Source of the DNA: Limimaricola sp964022235
GTDB lineage: Bacteria > Pseudomonadota > Alphaproteobacteria > Rhodobacterales > Rhodobacteraceae
Assembly: GCF_964022235.1 (NCBI RefSeq)
Contig: NZ_CAXHZL010000003.1
Span: 124,001 to 188,000, forward strand
Direction of reading: 5' to 3'
DNA length: 64,000 nucleotides
In this document: positions 7,927-16,917 of the stretch, piece by piece
How positions within the stretch are numbered: position 1 is the stretch's first letter
How the letters are laid out: every line of letters begins with the position of its first letter
The notes under the pieces: generated by a model
Database searches by the model: none
What the model saw: the letters and a program-made list of their open reading frames with translations, nothing else
What the model was told of the DNA's origin: nothing
Made by a program: the position numbers and the translations under genes

Positions 7927-9519
7927 TCAGTGCCCGCCGCCCAGAGCGCCCGGCTGAACATCGTAATCCACCGCGACGCCGTAGCTCGGATCATCGTCGC
8001 TCTCGACCACGAGCTGACCGGCGCGGCGCAGCAGCGCGTGGCAGTCGGGCGAGAGATGCCGCAGCACCAGCCGCTTGCCTGCCGCGGTGTAGCGGTCCGA
8101 CATGCCTTCGATCGCGGCCAGCGCCGACTGATCGGCGACCCGGCTGTGCTCGAAGTCGACGATGACGTGGTCGGGGTCGCTCTCGACTTGGAACAACTGG
8201 GAAAAGCCTTCGGTCGAGCCAAAGAACAACGGACCCTGAACCTTGTAGACCTTGGCGCCATCCTCGGTACGGAAGGTGCGCGCGCCGATGCGGGTGGCGT
8301 TCTGCCACGCATAGGCCAATGCCGAGACGATGACGCCCGCGACGACGGCGGTGGCGAGGTCGGTGAACACGGTGATGACGGTCACCAGAACGATGACGAC
8401 GGCATCAACGCGCGGCACCCGGCGCATCACGCGGAAGGTGTTCCAGGCGAAGGTGCCGATCACCACCATGAACATCACGCCTACGAGGGCGGCGAGCGGG
8501 ATCTGCTCGATCACCGGCGCCCCGAACAAGATGAAGCTCAGCAGGAACAGAGCCGCCGCGGCAGCGGCGAGGCGGGTGCGCCCACCCGAGGAGACGTTGA
8601 TCATCGACTGGCCGATCATGGCGCAACCGCCCATGCCGCCGAAGAAGCCGGTGACGACGTTGGCGATGCCTTGGGCCACGCATTCCTGGCTGGCGCCGCC
8701 GCGCTTGCCGGTGATCTCGGAGACGAGGTTGAGCGTCAGCAGGCTCTCGATCAGGCCGATAGCGGCGAGGATGAGGGCGTAGGGCAGGATGATGACGAAG
8801 GTGTCGAAGTTGAATGGCACGGTCGGCACCGAGAACTCTGGCAGCCCGCCCGAAATCTGCGCCAGATCGCCGACGCGCGGCACCGGCAAGCCAAAGCCGA
8901 TGACGATCGCCGCGACGATGCCGATGGCGGCAAGAGGAGCGGGGATCGCGCGGGTGAGACGCGGCATGACCCAGATGATGAACATGGTGAGCGCCACGAG
9001 GCCCAGCATCAGGATCAGACGCCCTCCCGAGAGAAAGCCGCCCGTCGCCGGATCGTGGAACTGCTCGAGCTGCGACAGGCCGATGACGATGGCGAGGCCG
9101 TTGACGAAGCCGAGCATCACCGGGTGCGGCACGAGGCGCATAAACTTGCCCAGCTTGAAGATGCCAGCAAGCACCTGGAAGATGCCCATGAGCACCACGG
9201 TGGCAAAGAGATACTCGACACCGTGTTCGGCCACGAGGCTGACCATCACGACCGCGAGCGCGCCGGTGGCGCCCGAGATCATGCCGGGACGCCCGCCGAT
9301 CAGCGCGGTGATGATGCCGACGAGAAAGGCCGCATAGAGGCCGACAAGCGGGTTCACCCCCGCCACGAAGGCAAAGGCCACGGCTTCGGGCACGAGGGCC
9401 AGCGCCACGGTGAGGCCCGACAGGATCTCGGTCTTGTAGTCGGCGGCCGAACTCGGCAACGCCGGGGCGTTCTCGGAGGAAACGGCATTGGCTACCACGG
9501 CCAGGGGAGATCGGCTCAT
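7927..9519 (-). CDS. SulP/SLC26 family inorganic anion transporter with STAS domain
   Basis: 530 residues from the ATG at 9519; more upstream in-frame starts exist but their translation is not protein-like. The N-terminal two thirds is a multi-helix SulP permease (YKTEILSGLTVALALVPEAVAFAFVAGV is the family's first helix signature, and GGMGGCAMIGQSMINVSSGG is a central one). The last ~110 residues form a STAS domain (KVYKVQGPLFFGSTEGF, VIVDFEHSRVADQSALAAIEGM). Family members carry sulfate, bicarbonate or dicarboxylates with Na+ or H+. The substrate is unresolved. It is divergent from apt over about 200 bp that holds no other gene. Confidence 0.93.
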   Translation of the reverse strand: MSRSPLAVVANAVSSENAPALPSSAADYKTEILSGLTVALALVPEAVAFAFVAGVNPLVGLYAAFLVGIITALIGGRPGMISGATGALAVVMVSLVAEHGVEYLFATVVLMGIFQVLAGIFKLGKFMRLVPHPVMLGFVNGLAIVIGLSQLEQFHDPATGGFLSGGRLILMLGLVALTMFIIWVMPRLTRAIPAPLAAIGIVAAIVIGFGLPVPRVGDLAQISGGLPEFSVPTVPFNFDTFVIILPYALILAAIGLIESLLTLNLVSEITGKRGGASQECVAQGIANVVTGFFGGMGGCAMIGQSMINVSSGGRTRLAAAAAALFLLSFILFGAPVIEQIPLAALVGVMFMVVIGTFAWNTFRVMRRVPRVDAVVIVLVTVITVFTDLATAVVAGVIVSALAYAWQNATRIGARTFRTEDGAKVYKVQGPLFFGSTEGFSQLFQVESDPDHVIVDFEHSRVADQSALAAIEGMSDRYTAAGKRLVLRHLSPDCHALLRRAGQLVVESDDDPSYGVAVDYDVQPGALGGGH

Positions 9520-9720
9520 CGGCTCACTTTCGCATGCTGGGTGTTCGGGCTGCGGTGCGGGCATAGCCCACGCCGTCCCTCTACGGAACCCGCAAACGCG
9601 CCGTTTCCCCGAATCGGGCTTCGCAACGGGGCGCGCGCGCATTATCAACGCGCCGCCTGCTTCGCGGGCATCAGACCTGACGCCGGGCCGCGCGCCTCGG
9701 CCCCCCAGCAAGGAGCCGTC

Positions 9721-10251
9721 ATGGCCCATGTGACCGACTACATCCGCACCATCCCCGATTTCCCGCACGAGGGGATCCTGTTTCGGGACGTGACGACGCT
9801 ATTTGCCGACCGCGATGGGCTGCGCCTCGCCATCGAGGGGCTGGTCAAGGCCTGCGAAGGGCTGGAGATCGACACGGTCGCCGGGCTGGAGGCGCGCGGC
9901 TTCATCTTGGGTGGCGCGCTGGCCGACCGCCTTGGCACCGGCTTTGTGCCGATCCGCAAGAAGGGCAAGCTGCCAGGCCGCACCATCGAGCAGGCCTACA
10001 CGCTGGAATACGGTGAGGCCGTGGTCGAGATGCACGACGATGCGCTGCACGCGGGCCAGAAGGTGCTTTTGGTCGACGACCTGCTCGCCACCGGTGGTAC
10101 GGCCGAAGCAGGCATTCGGCTGATTGAACGGTTGGGCGCGGATGTCGTGGCCTGCGCTTTCGTGATCGATCTCAAGGATCTGGGTGGCCGCAAACGGCTT
10201 GAGGGTCTGGGTCAGCGGGTCGAGGCGCTTTGTGGCTACGAGGGGGCCTGA
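9721..10251 (+). CDS. apt: Adenine phosphoribosyltransferase
   Basis: 176 residues, normal length. It makes AMP from adenine and PRPP (purine salvage, cytosol). The start region reads MAHVTDYIRTIPDFPHEGIL and FRDVTTLFAD is conserved. GLEARGFILGGALADRLG is the substrate loop and VLLVDDLLATGGTA the PRPP-binding motif. AGGAG (9711-9715) lies 5 nt before the ATG. The reading frame is open far upstream, but that extension crosses sulP on the opposite strand and is not real. Confidence 0.96.
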   Translation: MAHVTDYIRTIPDFPHEGILFRDVTTLFADRDGLRLAIEGLVKACEGLEIDTVAGLEARGFILGGALADRLGTGFVPIRKKGKLPGRTIEQAYTLEYGEAVVEMHDDALHAGQKVLLVDDLLATGGTAEAGIRLIERLGADVVACAFVIDLKDLGGRKRLEGLGQRVEALCGYEGA

Positions 10252-10385
10252 GGCTCTGGCAATCGCGCGGAGTTGATCGCCCCCCTGTTCCTGCCAAGGC
10301 AACCAAGTTCAGCCCTGCTCGTTTGTCATCTATAGAGCGGGGCCAAGACGATCACCGTCAGCCCGCGTAGCGCAAGGATGTGCCT

Positions 10386-10568
10386 ATGGGTGAGTTCATC
10401 GACAAGACGAAGGCTGCCGCCAACAAGGCCGCCGGCTCCGCCAAGGATGCCGTCGGTGAGGCGACAGGTGACGAGCAGCTGCGGTCCGAGGGCAAAGCCC
10501 AGAAGGCACGCGGCACGGCCCAGAATGTCTCCGGCTCCATCAAGGGCGCTCTGGGCGACGATATCTGA
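10386..10568 (+). CDS. CsbD family stress-associated small protein
   Basis: 60 residues starting MGEFIDKTKAAANKAAGSAK, with AVGEATGDEQLRSEGKAQKARGTAQN. This is the CsbD pattern: small, very Ala/Lys/Gly-rich, hydrophilic, often induced by general stress in bacteria. The molecular function is unknown. The ATG at 10386 is preferred because AAGGA (10374-10378) lies 7 nt before it; a GTG at 10380 would add two residues. It stands alone between apt and a strong hairpin. Confidence 0.85.
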   Translation: MGEFIDKTKAAANKAAGSAKDAVGEATGDEQLRSEGKAQKARGTAQNVSGSIKGALGDDI

Positions 10569-10587
10569 AACCGTTCAATGAAACCCC

Positions 10588-10603
10588 GGTCACACGCGTG
10601 ACC
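10588..10603. repeat. Small inverted repeat after the CsbD gene
   Basis: GGTCAC and GTGACC flank a 4 nt loop. It lies 20 bp after the csbD stop and just before the larger hairpin at 10605-10630, so the two may act together in termination. No T-tract follows. Confidence 0.35.
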
Positions 10604-10604
10604 C

Positions 10605-10630
10605 GAATGGCCGCAGCGATGCGGCCATTC
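10605..10630. terminator. Strong hairpin, probable bidirectional terminator
   Basis: GAATGGCCGCA (10605-10615) and TGCGGCCATTC (10620-10630) form a perfect 11 bp stem with a GCGA loop. It lies between the convergent csbD-like gene and the FAD oxidase, with GCTTGTCT after it on the + strand. The GC-rich stem and position fit a shared terminator. Confidence 0.65.
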
Positions 10631-10642
10631 GCTTGTCTGGGG

Positions 10643-12052
10643 TCAACCGCGCAGCACCGCCCCCGGATTGAGTATGCCGTTCGGATCGAGCGCCGATTTG
10701 ATCGCCCGCATCATCGATAGCTTGACCGGATCGCCATAGCGTTCCAGATCCCCGACCTTGAGCCGCCCGATGCCGTGCTCGGCGCTGACCGAACCGCCGA
10801 AGCCATGGGCGAGGTCGTGGACGATTTCCTTCACGCGCCCGCGGATATCCTCGAAGTCCTTCCGATCCCGACCTTTTGGCGGGAACACGTTATAATGCAG
10901 GTTGCCGTCGCCGAGATGGCCAAAGCAATTGATCCGCACATCTCCCAAAGTGCGCAGCGCGGCACCGCCCCGTTCGATGAACTCGGGCAGCGCCGAGAGC
11001 GGCACCGAGATGTCATGTGAGGAGATCGAGCCGATGCGACGGTTGGCCTCGGGGATCGTCTCGCGGATCGCCCAGAGCGCCTCGGCCTGCGCCTCGGACG
11101 AGGCGATAACACCGTCATCTGAGAGCCCCTGGTCAACCGCCGCCTCAAAAATCGCGGTCAGGTTGTCCTCGGGCCGCAGCCCCTCGGGCAGGCCAAGCTC
11201 CACCAACACCATCCATTCGGGCAACGGATCGAGCGGCACCCGCGCATCGAGACCCGCCTCGATCAGAAACTCCGGCCCCTGCCGATGCATCAGCTCGAAG
11301 GCGGTGACGTTGTCGCCCACCCGGTCGCGGGCGAGCGCCAGCAGATCGAGCGCCGCACGTGGCGAGGCCACCTGAAACAGCGCCGTGCCGGAGGCTGCGG
11401 GCACCGGGGCCATCTTCAGCGCGGCGGCGGTGATGATGCCCAGCGTGCCTTCGGCGCCGATCATCAGGTCGCGCAGATCATAACCGGTGTTGTCCTTGAA
11501 GAGCCGCGTCAGCCCGTGCCAGACCTCTCCCTGCGCCGTCACCACCTCGAGCCCAAGGCACTGCGCGCGTGCGTTGCCATAGCGCAGCACATTGAGCCCG
11601 CCCGCGTTGGTCGAAAGCAGCCCGCCGATCCGGGCCGAGCCTTCGGAGGCGAGTGAGAGCGGGAACATCCGCCCCGCGTCGCGGGCCGCGGCCTGCACGT
11701 CGGCGAGGATCGCGCCCGCCTCAGCCACCATGACGTTCTCCGAAGGATAGACTTCTCGGATCGCAGTCATCCGTGCCAGCGACAGGATCACCGGGGCGAC
11801 GCCGCCCTGCATCACCTGCCCGCCCACAAGACCGGTGCCACCGCTATGCGGCACCAAGCCGATGCGCGCTGCGTGACAGGCCTTGAGGATCGTCGCGACC
11901 TCCTCGGTCGAGCCGGGTGCCAGAAGCAGTCCCTGCCCCCGGTAGCGTCCGCGCGGCTCTTCGAGATGCTCGGGCCCCGCTTCGCGGAACGCCTCCCTTG
12001 GCAGGCGGTCTCGCAACATGTCGAGGAAGTCGGGTGTGGCGGGGTTGAGCAT
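10643..12052 (-). CDS. FAD-linked oxidase, D-2-hydroxyacid dehydrogenase (GlcD/D-2-HGDH type)
   Basis: 469 residues. The FAD-binding type 4 domain shows HSGGTGLVGGQ and GGLLSTNAGGLNVLRYGN. The FAD-oxidase C domain shows CFGHLGDGNLHYNVF and SAEHGIGRLK, both strongly conserved in D-lactate/D-2-hydroxyglutarate dehydrogenases and GlcD. The enzyme oxidises a D-2-hydroxyacid, passing electrons to a quinone, ETF or cytochrome. Missing glcE/glcF neighbours argue for a D-2-hydroxyglutarate or D-lactate dehydrogenase rather than glycolate oxidase. AGGGAGG precedes the ATG by about 7 nt. It is 27 bp downstream of the GNAT gene and probably the last gene of that operon. Confidence 0.9.
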   Translation of the reverse strand: MLNPATPDFLDMLRDRLPREAFREAGPEHLEEPRGRYRGQGLLLAPGSTEEVATILKACHAARIGLVPHSGGTGLVGGQVMQGGVAPVILSLARMTAIREVYPSENVMVAEAGAILADVQAAARDAGRMFPLSLASEGSARIGGLLSTNAGGLNVLRYGNARAQCLGLEVVTAQGEVWHGLTRLFKDNTGYDLRDLMIGAEGTLGIITAAALKMAPVPAASGTALFQVASPRAALDLLALARDRVGDNVTAFELMHRQGPEFLIEAGLDARVPLDPLPEWMVLVELGLPEGLRPEDNLTAIFEAAVDQGLSDDGVIASSEAQAEALWAIRETIPEANRRIGSISSHDISVPLSALPEFIERGGAALRTLGDVRINCFGHLGDGNLHYNVFPPKGRDRKDFEDIRGRVKEIVHDLAHGFGGSVSAEHGIGRLKVGDLERYGDPVKLSMMRAIKSALDPNGILNPGAVLRG

Positions 12053-12079
12053 GGGGGGCCTCCCTTGGCCGATCCGGGC

Positions 12080-12664
12080 CTAACCGGTTTCGGTGCGGCC
12101 GCGCCGGTCGGCGCGCAGATTGGCGTAAAGCACATGGTTACGCCAGCGCCCGTCGATCTGCAGGTAGCTTTGCGCAACGCCTTCGTATTTGTAGCCGCAG
12201 CGTTCCAGAAGCCGACGCGACGGAGTGTTCTCGGGCAGACAACCCGCCTCGATGCGGCTGAGGTCCATGGTGGTGAAAGCGTGGTGTACCACAGCCTGCA
12301 CCGCTTCGCGCATATAGCCCATGCGCGCGAAGGGCGCGCCGACCCAGTAGCCGGTCGTGCCCGCCTGCGCCGGGCCGCGCCGGATATTGTCGAGGGTGAT
12401 AGCCCCGAGCAGCATATCGTCGGCGCGGCGGATCAAAAACAGCGGCAGTGCGGTGTTCTGGCTGATCGAGCGCTGCGCCCAGTAGACGCGGTTGGTAAAG
12501 GCGCGGCGGGTCAGGTGATCCTTGGCCCAGGTCGGCTCCCACCGGGTCAGGAACTCGGCCGAATCCTCGCGCAGCGCCGCCCAGGCGCGAAAATCGCCAT
12601 GCACAGGCGGTCGCAGCGTCAGCCGTTCCGTCTCGATCTGGACCCGCCGACGCTGGCCGAGCAT
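12080..12664 (-). CDS. GNAT N-acetyltransferase, RimJ-like
   Basis: 194 residues. It shows the RimJ/RimL type GNAT pattern: ETERLTLRPPVHGDFRAWAALRE at the start, GYWVGAPFARMGYMREAVQAVVHHAF for the acetyl-CoA region, and the late block RIEAGCLPENTPSRRLLERCGYKYEGVAQ. RimJ acetylates the N-terminus of ribosomal protein S5 in E. coli; here the substrate is not proven. Its ATG overlaps the stop of the M16 peptidase gene by 1 bp, indicating translational coupling in a thrC-M16-GNAT operon. Confidence 0.88.
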   Translation of the reverse strand: MLGQRRRVQIETERLTLRPPVHGDFRAWAALREDSAEFLTRWEPTWAKDHLTRRAFTNRVYWAQRSISQNTALPLFLIRRADDMLLGAITLDNIRRGPAQAGTTGYWVGAPFARMGYMREAVQAVVHHAFTTMDLSRIEAGCLPENTPSRRLLERCGYKYEGVAQSYLQIDGRWRNHVLYANLRADRRGRTETG

Positions 12665-13929
12665 CAGGCGGCGAGCCTTTCCTTCAGCTCTTCGAGATGC
12701 GGCGCGTTCTCGGCCGGACCGTAGAGCGCCAGCGCGCTGCCAGCGCCGCCCGCCGCGTGGGCGGCAAATTCGCGCACGGCCTCGACGGTGACGGCGTCGA
12801 TCTTCTCGACCGCCTCCTCGACGCCGGGCACCCGGCCCCAGATCGCCAGCATCCGCGCCAGACGCTCGGCCCGGTTCGACGGGCTCTCAAGCCCCATCAG
12901 CATCCCGGCCTTCATCTGGGCGCGGGCGCGAGCCACCTCGGCCTCCGACATGTCATGCGCCGCGCGCTTCATCTCATCCATGGTGATCCGCGCCAGATCG
13001 CCGATCTCCTCGGCCGAGGTGCCGGCATAGATCGTGGTCATACCGGTGTCCTCATAGGCTCCGGCCTGCGCGAAGATGGTGTAGCACAGGCCCCGATCTT
13101 CGCGGATCTTCTGGAACAAACGAGAGGACATGCCGCCGCCCAGAGCGGTGGCATAGATCTGCGCGGTATAGATCGCGGGATCGCGGTAGTCTGGTCCTTC
13201 GAGCGCCATCGCGAAATGCACCTGCTCGAGCGGTTTGATTACGCGCTTTTCGCCACCCAGGAACCGCGCGGGCGGCTGGATCGGTGCCGTGACGCGCGGG
13301 GCGAGACCCCCAAATAGCCGCTCGGCGGTGCGCACGATCTCGTCGTGGTCCACATCACCCGCCGCCGACAGGATCAGCTGGCCGGGGCCATAATGCGAGC
13401 GGGTGAACTCTGCCAGATCGGCACGGCTGAACTTCGAGACACGCTCGGCCGGACCGAGAATGGTGCGGCCCAACGGCTGGTCGGGATAGGCCTCTTCCTG
13501 AAGCCAGTCGAAGATGATGTCGTCGGGCGTGTCGAGCGCCTGACCGATCTCTTGCAGGATCACGCCGCGCTCGACCTCGATTTCCTCAGGCGAGAAGACC
13601 GGGTTCAGCAGGATGTCCGAGATCACGTCGAGCGCCAGCGGCACGTCCTGACCCAGCACGCGCGCGTAATAAGCGGTCATCTCGCGCGAGGTATAGGCGT
13701 TGATGTAGCCCCCCACATCCTCGATCGCCTCGGCGATCTGAAGCGCGGAACGGGTGCTCGTGCCCTTGAACGCCATATGTTCCAGAAAATGCGCGATGCC
13801 GTTCTGGTCGGCGGTCTCGTGGCGACCACCGGCCAGCACCCAGATGCCGATCGAGGCGGACTGGAGACCGGGCATACGCTCGGTGGCGATGCGAAAGCCG
13901 TTGGAAAGGGTGTGGAGCTGGACACTCAC
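12664..13929 (-). CDS. M16 family zinc peptidase (pitrilysin/MPP-beta-like)
   Basis: 421 residues, the length of a single-chain M16B peptidase. The inverted zinc motif HFLEH is at 47-51 (GIAHFLEHMAFKGT), with the distal glutamate expected in IEDVGGYINAYTSREMTAYY. The C-terminal domain has GGGMSSRLFQKIREDRGLCYTIFA, the usual family block. It is related to mitochondrial processing peptidase beta. No signal peptide is visible, so it is probably cytosolic. Its ATG overlaps the thrC stop by 4 bp (ATGA). The thrC-M16-GNAT order is recognisable from Rhodobacterales. Confidence 0.94.
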   Translation of the reverse strand: MSVQLHTLSNGFRIATERMPGLQSASIGIWVLAGGRHETADQNGIAHFLEHMAFKGTSTRSALQIAEAIEDVGGYINAYTSREMTAYYARVLGQDVPLALDVISDILLNPVFSPEEIEVERGVILQEIGQALDTPDDIIFDWLQEEAYPDQPLGRTILGPAERVSKFSRADLAEFTRSHYGPGQLILSAAGDVDHDEIVRTAERLFGGLAPRVTAPIQPPARFLGGEKRVIKPLEQVHFAMALEGPDYRDPAIYTAQIYATALGGGMSSRLFQKIREDRGLCYTIFAQAGAYEDTGMTTIYAGTSAEEIGDLARITMDEMKRAAHDMSEAEVARARAQMKAGMLMGLESPSNRAERLARMLAIWGRVPGVEEAVEKIDAVTVEAVREFAAHAAGGAGSALALYGPAENAPHLEELKERLAA

Positions 13930-15314
13930 CGTGCGATCTTCTCCCGAATGATGGATTGCAGGGCGGCGAGGTCGTTCTCGACCCGCGTCACCCGCTCGGG
14001 CCGGTCATACAGCCCCGCCATGCGGGTGGGAAGGGGCGGCCGGATCGTGGTCGCGGCCTCAACCGCGTCGGGGAACTTGGCCGGATGCGCAGTGGCAAGC
14101 GTCACCATCGGGTTGTGACCCATATGCGCCTCGGCCACATGCACGCCGACGGCCGAATGCGGGCAGAGCAGCTCGCCGGTTTCGGCGTGGATGCGGCGGA
14201 TCGTCTCGCGGGTCTCCTCCTCGGAGGCGCGGCCCGAAGCGAAGCTGTCGCGCAGCCGCCCGATCGCACCTTGGCTCACGTCGAAACCGCCCTGCTCCTT
14301 CAACTCGTCCATGAGCTGGGCCACCGCGGCGCCGTCCCGCCCGTAGGCATCCCAAAGCGCGCGCTCGAAGTTCGAGGAGACCTGGATGTCCATCGAGGGG
14401 CTGATGGTGGGGGTGACGCCGGCCTTGCGATGCTCGCCGCTTTCGATCGTGCGGTGCAGGATGTCGTTGCGGTTGGTCGCGATCACCAGCCGCCCGATCG
14501 TAAGCCCCATGCGGCGCGCGATATCGCCCGCGTAGATGTCGCCGAAGTTGCCGGTCGGCACGGTGAAATCCACTTCGCGATCCGGCGCGCCAAGCGTGGT
14601 CGCGGCGGTGAAGTAATACACCACCTGCGCCAGCACCCGGCCCCAATTGATCGAGTTCACGCCCGCGAGCCGCACCTCGTCGCGGAAGGCGAAGTCGTTG
14701 AACATATCCTTGAGAGCGGCCTGACAGTCGTCGAAATCGCCTGTCACCGCGAGGGTGTGCACGTTGCTCTCGGCGGGCGTCGTCATCTGACGGCGCTGCA
14801 CTTCTGAGACCCGCTCGTGCGGGAACAGGATCACCACGTCCACGTTGGCAAGGCCCCGGAACGCCTCGATCGCCGCCGAGCCGGTGTCGCCGGAGGTGGC
14901 GCCGACGATGGTGATGCGTTCGCCCGACCGCTCCAGCGAAGCCTGGAACAGCTGGCCGATCAGCTGCATGGCAAAGTCCTTGAAGGCCAGCGTTGGCCCG
15001 TGGAACAGCTCCAGCAGGTGATGGTTCGGGCCAAGCTGCTTGAGCGGCGCGCGCGCCGGGTGGGCAAAGCTCGAATAGGCCTTGGCGATCAGGGCGCGAA
15101 ACTCGTCCTCGGTGAAGGCGTCGCCGATGAAGGGGCGCATCACGCGAAAGGCCACCTCCTCGTAGCGCTGGCCCGCCAGCGCCGCGATCTCGGCGCGGTT
15201 GAACATCGGCACCGTCTCGGGGACGTAGAGGCCGCCGTCGCGGGCAAGCCCGGTGAGCATCGCTTCCTCGAAGGAGAGGCTCGGGGCCTGGCCCCGTGTG
15301 GAGACGTAGCGCAT
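13926..15314 (-). CDS. thrC: Threonine synthase
   Basis: 462 residues from the ATG at 15314, which has AAGGA about 8 nt upstream; a longer in-frame start adds 15 unlikely residues. It is PLP-dependent and converts O-phosphohomoserine to threonine. The PLP lysine is K112 in HGPTLAFKDFAMQ, and TIVGATSGDTGSAAIEAF is the phosphate/substrate block. The N-terminus MRYVSTRGQAPSLSFEEAML is typical of the long (class 2, yeast/E. coli-like) form. It sits 17 bp after SURF1 and is coupled to the M16 gene, so respiratory assembly, threonine synthesis and proteolysis genes may share transcripts. Confidence 0.97.
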   Translation of the reverse strand: MRYVSTRGQAPSLSFEEAMLTGLARDGGLYVPETVPMFNRAEIAALAGQRYEEVAFRVMRPFIGDAFTEDEFRALIAKAYSSFAHPARAPLKQLGPNHHLLELFHGPTLAFKDFAMQLIGQLFQASLERSGERITIVGATSGDTGSAAIEAFRGLANVDVVILFPHERVSEVQRRQMTTPAESNVHTLAVTGDFDDCQAALKDMFNDFAFRDEVRLAGVNSINWGRVLAQVVYYFTAATTLGAPDREVDFTVPTGNFGDIYAGDIARRMGLTIGRLVIATNRNDILHRTIESGEHRKAGVTPTISPSMDIQVSSNFERALWDAYGRDGAAVAQLMDELKEQGGFDVSQGAIGRLRDSFASGRASEEETRETIRRIHAETGELLCPHSAVGVHVAEAHMGHNPMVTLATAHPAKFPDAVEAATTIRPPLPTRMAGLYDRPERVTRVENDLAALQSIIREKIAR

Positions 15315-15331
15315 GGGTCGGTCCTTCGAAG

Positions 15332-16000
15332 TCAGGGCGTGGCGCGGCGGCCGCGCCACAGGAAAAAGCCGGTCATCGCGGCCCAGACGGCCGCCAGCGA
15401 AAACCAGGTGATCGCATAGCCGAGGTGGTCGTTCGGGACGGCGGCGCTGTCAAGCGGCATGGGGGCCGTACCCCGGTCGGGAGTGACCCGCCGGGCCACG
15501 ATCATCAAGGGCGCGGTACCCAAGGCGGCGGCCATCGGGACCACGTCGCGAGCGTACCAGATGTTGGCGGCCATGTCGGGCGGCGGGGTCCAGTCGTCGA
15601 CCTCCTGGGGCCAGTGCAGGTTGCCGGTGACCATCACCTCGAGTGCCCCCCGCCCAAGATCCTTGGCCCCCAGCGGCACGAAGCCCAGATCCACCATCAC
15701 CCGCCGCTGTTCGGTGTCGAGCACGCCGATGACCCGGTAGCCCGGCCCGTCGGCGGCGCTGAGGACGTGCAGTTCCTCGCCTGTCAGGCGACCTTGGGCC
15801 ACCACCGGTAGATAGCGTTGCGCTTGTGGATCGGCGGTGTCGAGGCCCGAGAGCGGCACGGGCGCGGCGAGGATGCGCGCGTCGAGATCCGCGAGGATCG
15901 CCGATTTCCATGACAGGCGCTGAAGCTGCCAGACGCCCAGACCGATCAGGATGGCGCAGCCGATGAGGCCCATGAGCAGCGGAAAGATCGTTCGGCGCAT
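15332..16000 (-). CDS. SURF1 family cytochrome oxidase assembly protein
   Basis: 222 residues from the ATG at 16000 (GGAG upstream). The topology is SURF1-like: one N-terminal helix (IFPLLMGLIGCAILIGLGVWQL), a periplasmic domain and a C-terminal helix (LGYAITWFSLAAVWAAMTGFFLW). GVWQLQRLSWKSAIL and the NDHLGYAITWF pairing are conserved. SURF1 helps heme a insertion into subunit I of aa3 oxidase. It lies downstream of ctaE. Two hairpins between ctaE and this gene may reduce but need not stop transcription. Confidence 0.93.
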   Translation of the reverse strand: MRRTIFPLLMGLIGCAILIGLGVWQLQRLSWKSAILADLDARILAAPVPLSGLDTADPQAQRYLPVVAQGRLTGEELHVLSAADGPGYRVIGVLDTEQRRVMVDLGFVPLGAKDLGRGALEVMVTGNLHWPQEVDDWTPPPDMAANIWYARDVVPMAAALGTAPLMIVARRVTPDRGTAPMPLDSAAVPNDHLGYAITWFSLAAVWAAMTGFFLWRGRRATP

Positions 16001-16020
16001 CGTGTCTCCAGAAACGGATA

Positions 16021-16046
16021 GGACGCGCGAGAGGGCCCGCGCGTCC
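16021..16046. terminator. Hairpin between ctaE and SURF1
   Basis: GGACGCGCG (16021-16029) pairs perfectly with CGCGCGTCC (16038-16046) around an 8 nt loop. A smaller hairpin, GGGCG-CAAG-CGCCC, lies at 16071-16084, right after the ctaE stop. On the minus strand neither is followed by a long T-run. They may attenuate transcription into SURF1/thrC or protect the ctaE mRNA end. Confidence 0.45.
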
Positions 16047-16091
16047 ATATTCGGTGGGCTATGGTCGGTCGGGCGCAAGCGCCCTGCCGGA

Positions 16092-16892
16092 TCAGCTGCC
16101 CCAGACGTAGATCGCCAGGAACAGGAACAGCCAGACCACGTCAACGAAGTGCCAGTACCATGCGGCCGCCTCGAAGCCCACGTGCTTCTCGGGGGTGAAA
16201 TCGCCGCGCTGCAGACGGATCAGGCAGATGGCGAGGAAGATCGTGCCGATGATCACATGGAAGCCATGAAAGCCCGTCGCCATGAAGAACACGCCGCCAT
16301 AGACGTTGCCGCCGAAGGTGAAGGGCGCTTCCCAGTACTCCAGCGCCTGGAAGGCGGTGAAGATCAGGCCGAGGCCGATCGCGATGGCCAGACCGTTGCG
16401 CATGTCTTTGCGGTTGTTCTCGTGAACCAGCGCGTGGTGCGCCCAAGTCGCCGCCGCACCCGAGCACAGCAGGATCAGCGTGTTGATCAGCGGCAGGTGC
16501 CACGGGTCGAAGGTCGCGATGCCTTCGGGCGGCCAGACGCCGTCGACCATCGGGCTTTGCGGCCCCATGGGATAGAGCGCGTTCTTGAAGAAGGCCCAGA
16601 ACCACGCCACGAAGAACATGACTTCGGACATGATGAAAAAGATGAAGCCATAGCGCAGGCCGATCCGCACCACCGGGGTATGATCGCCGACGCGGCTTTC
16701 GCCGACGACGTCGGCCCACCAGCCGTACATGGTGTACAAAACGGCCGCGAGACCGATCAGGAACAGCCACGGCCCGGAGCCGTGCATCCAGGTCACGGCG
16801 CCGAACAGCATCGCGAAGGCGCCGATTGCGGCAATGAACGGCCAGATGGACGGGGCCAGGATGTGGTAGTCGTGGTTCTTCTCATGCGCCAT
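16092..16892 (-). CDS. ctaE: Cytochrome c oxidase subunit III
   Basis: 266 residues with seven predicted membrane helices. Characteristic blocks are MAHEKNHDYHILAPSIWPF, RYGFIFFIMSEVMFFVAWFW (with the conserved Glu), GAAATWAHHALVHENN and GFHGFHVIIGTIFLAICLIRL. The protein ends HFVDVVWLFLFLAIYVWGS. It is the third core subunit of aa3-type oxidase in the inner membrane and stabilises subunit I. It follows ctaG by 25 bp. Subunit I (ctaD) is not in this window. Confidence 0.98.
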   Translation of the reverse strand: MAHEKNHDYHILAPSIWPFIAAIGAFAMLFGAVTWMHGSGPWLFLIGLAAVLYTMYGWWADVVGESRVGDHTPVVRIGLRYGFIFFIMSEVMFFVAWFWAFFKNALYPMGPQSPMVDGVWPPEGIATFDPWHLPLINTLILLCSGAAATWAHHALVHENNRKDMRNGLAIAIGLGLIFTAFQALEYWEAPFTFGGNVYGGVFFMATGFHGFHVIIGTIFLAICLIRLQRGDFTPEKHVGFEAAAWYWHFVDVVWLFLFLAIYVWGS

Positions 16893-16917
16893 TGCGTCGA
16901 TCCCTCGGGCCTTTCGT

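Noticed and set aside
7888..9720. N-terminal extension of apt over 600 codons
   Set aside because: The extra part lies on the opposite strand of sulP and is low-complexity His/Asp/Glu. The ATG at 9721 with AGGAG and a normal Apt length is the real start.
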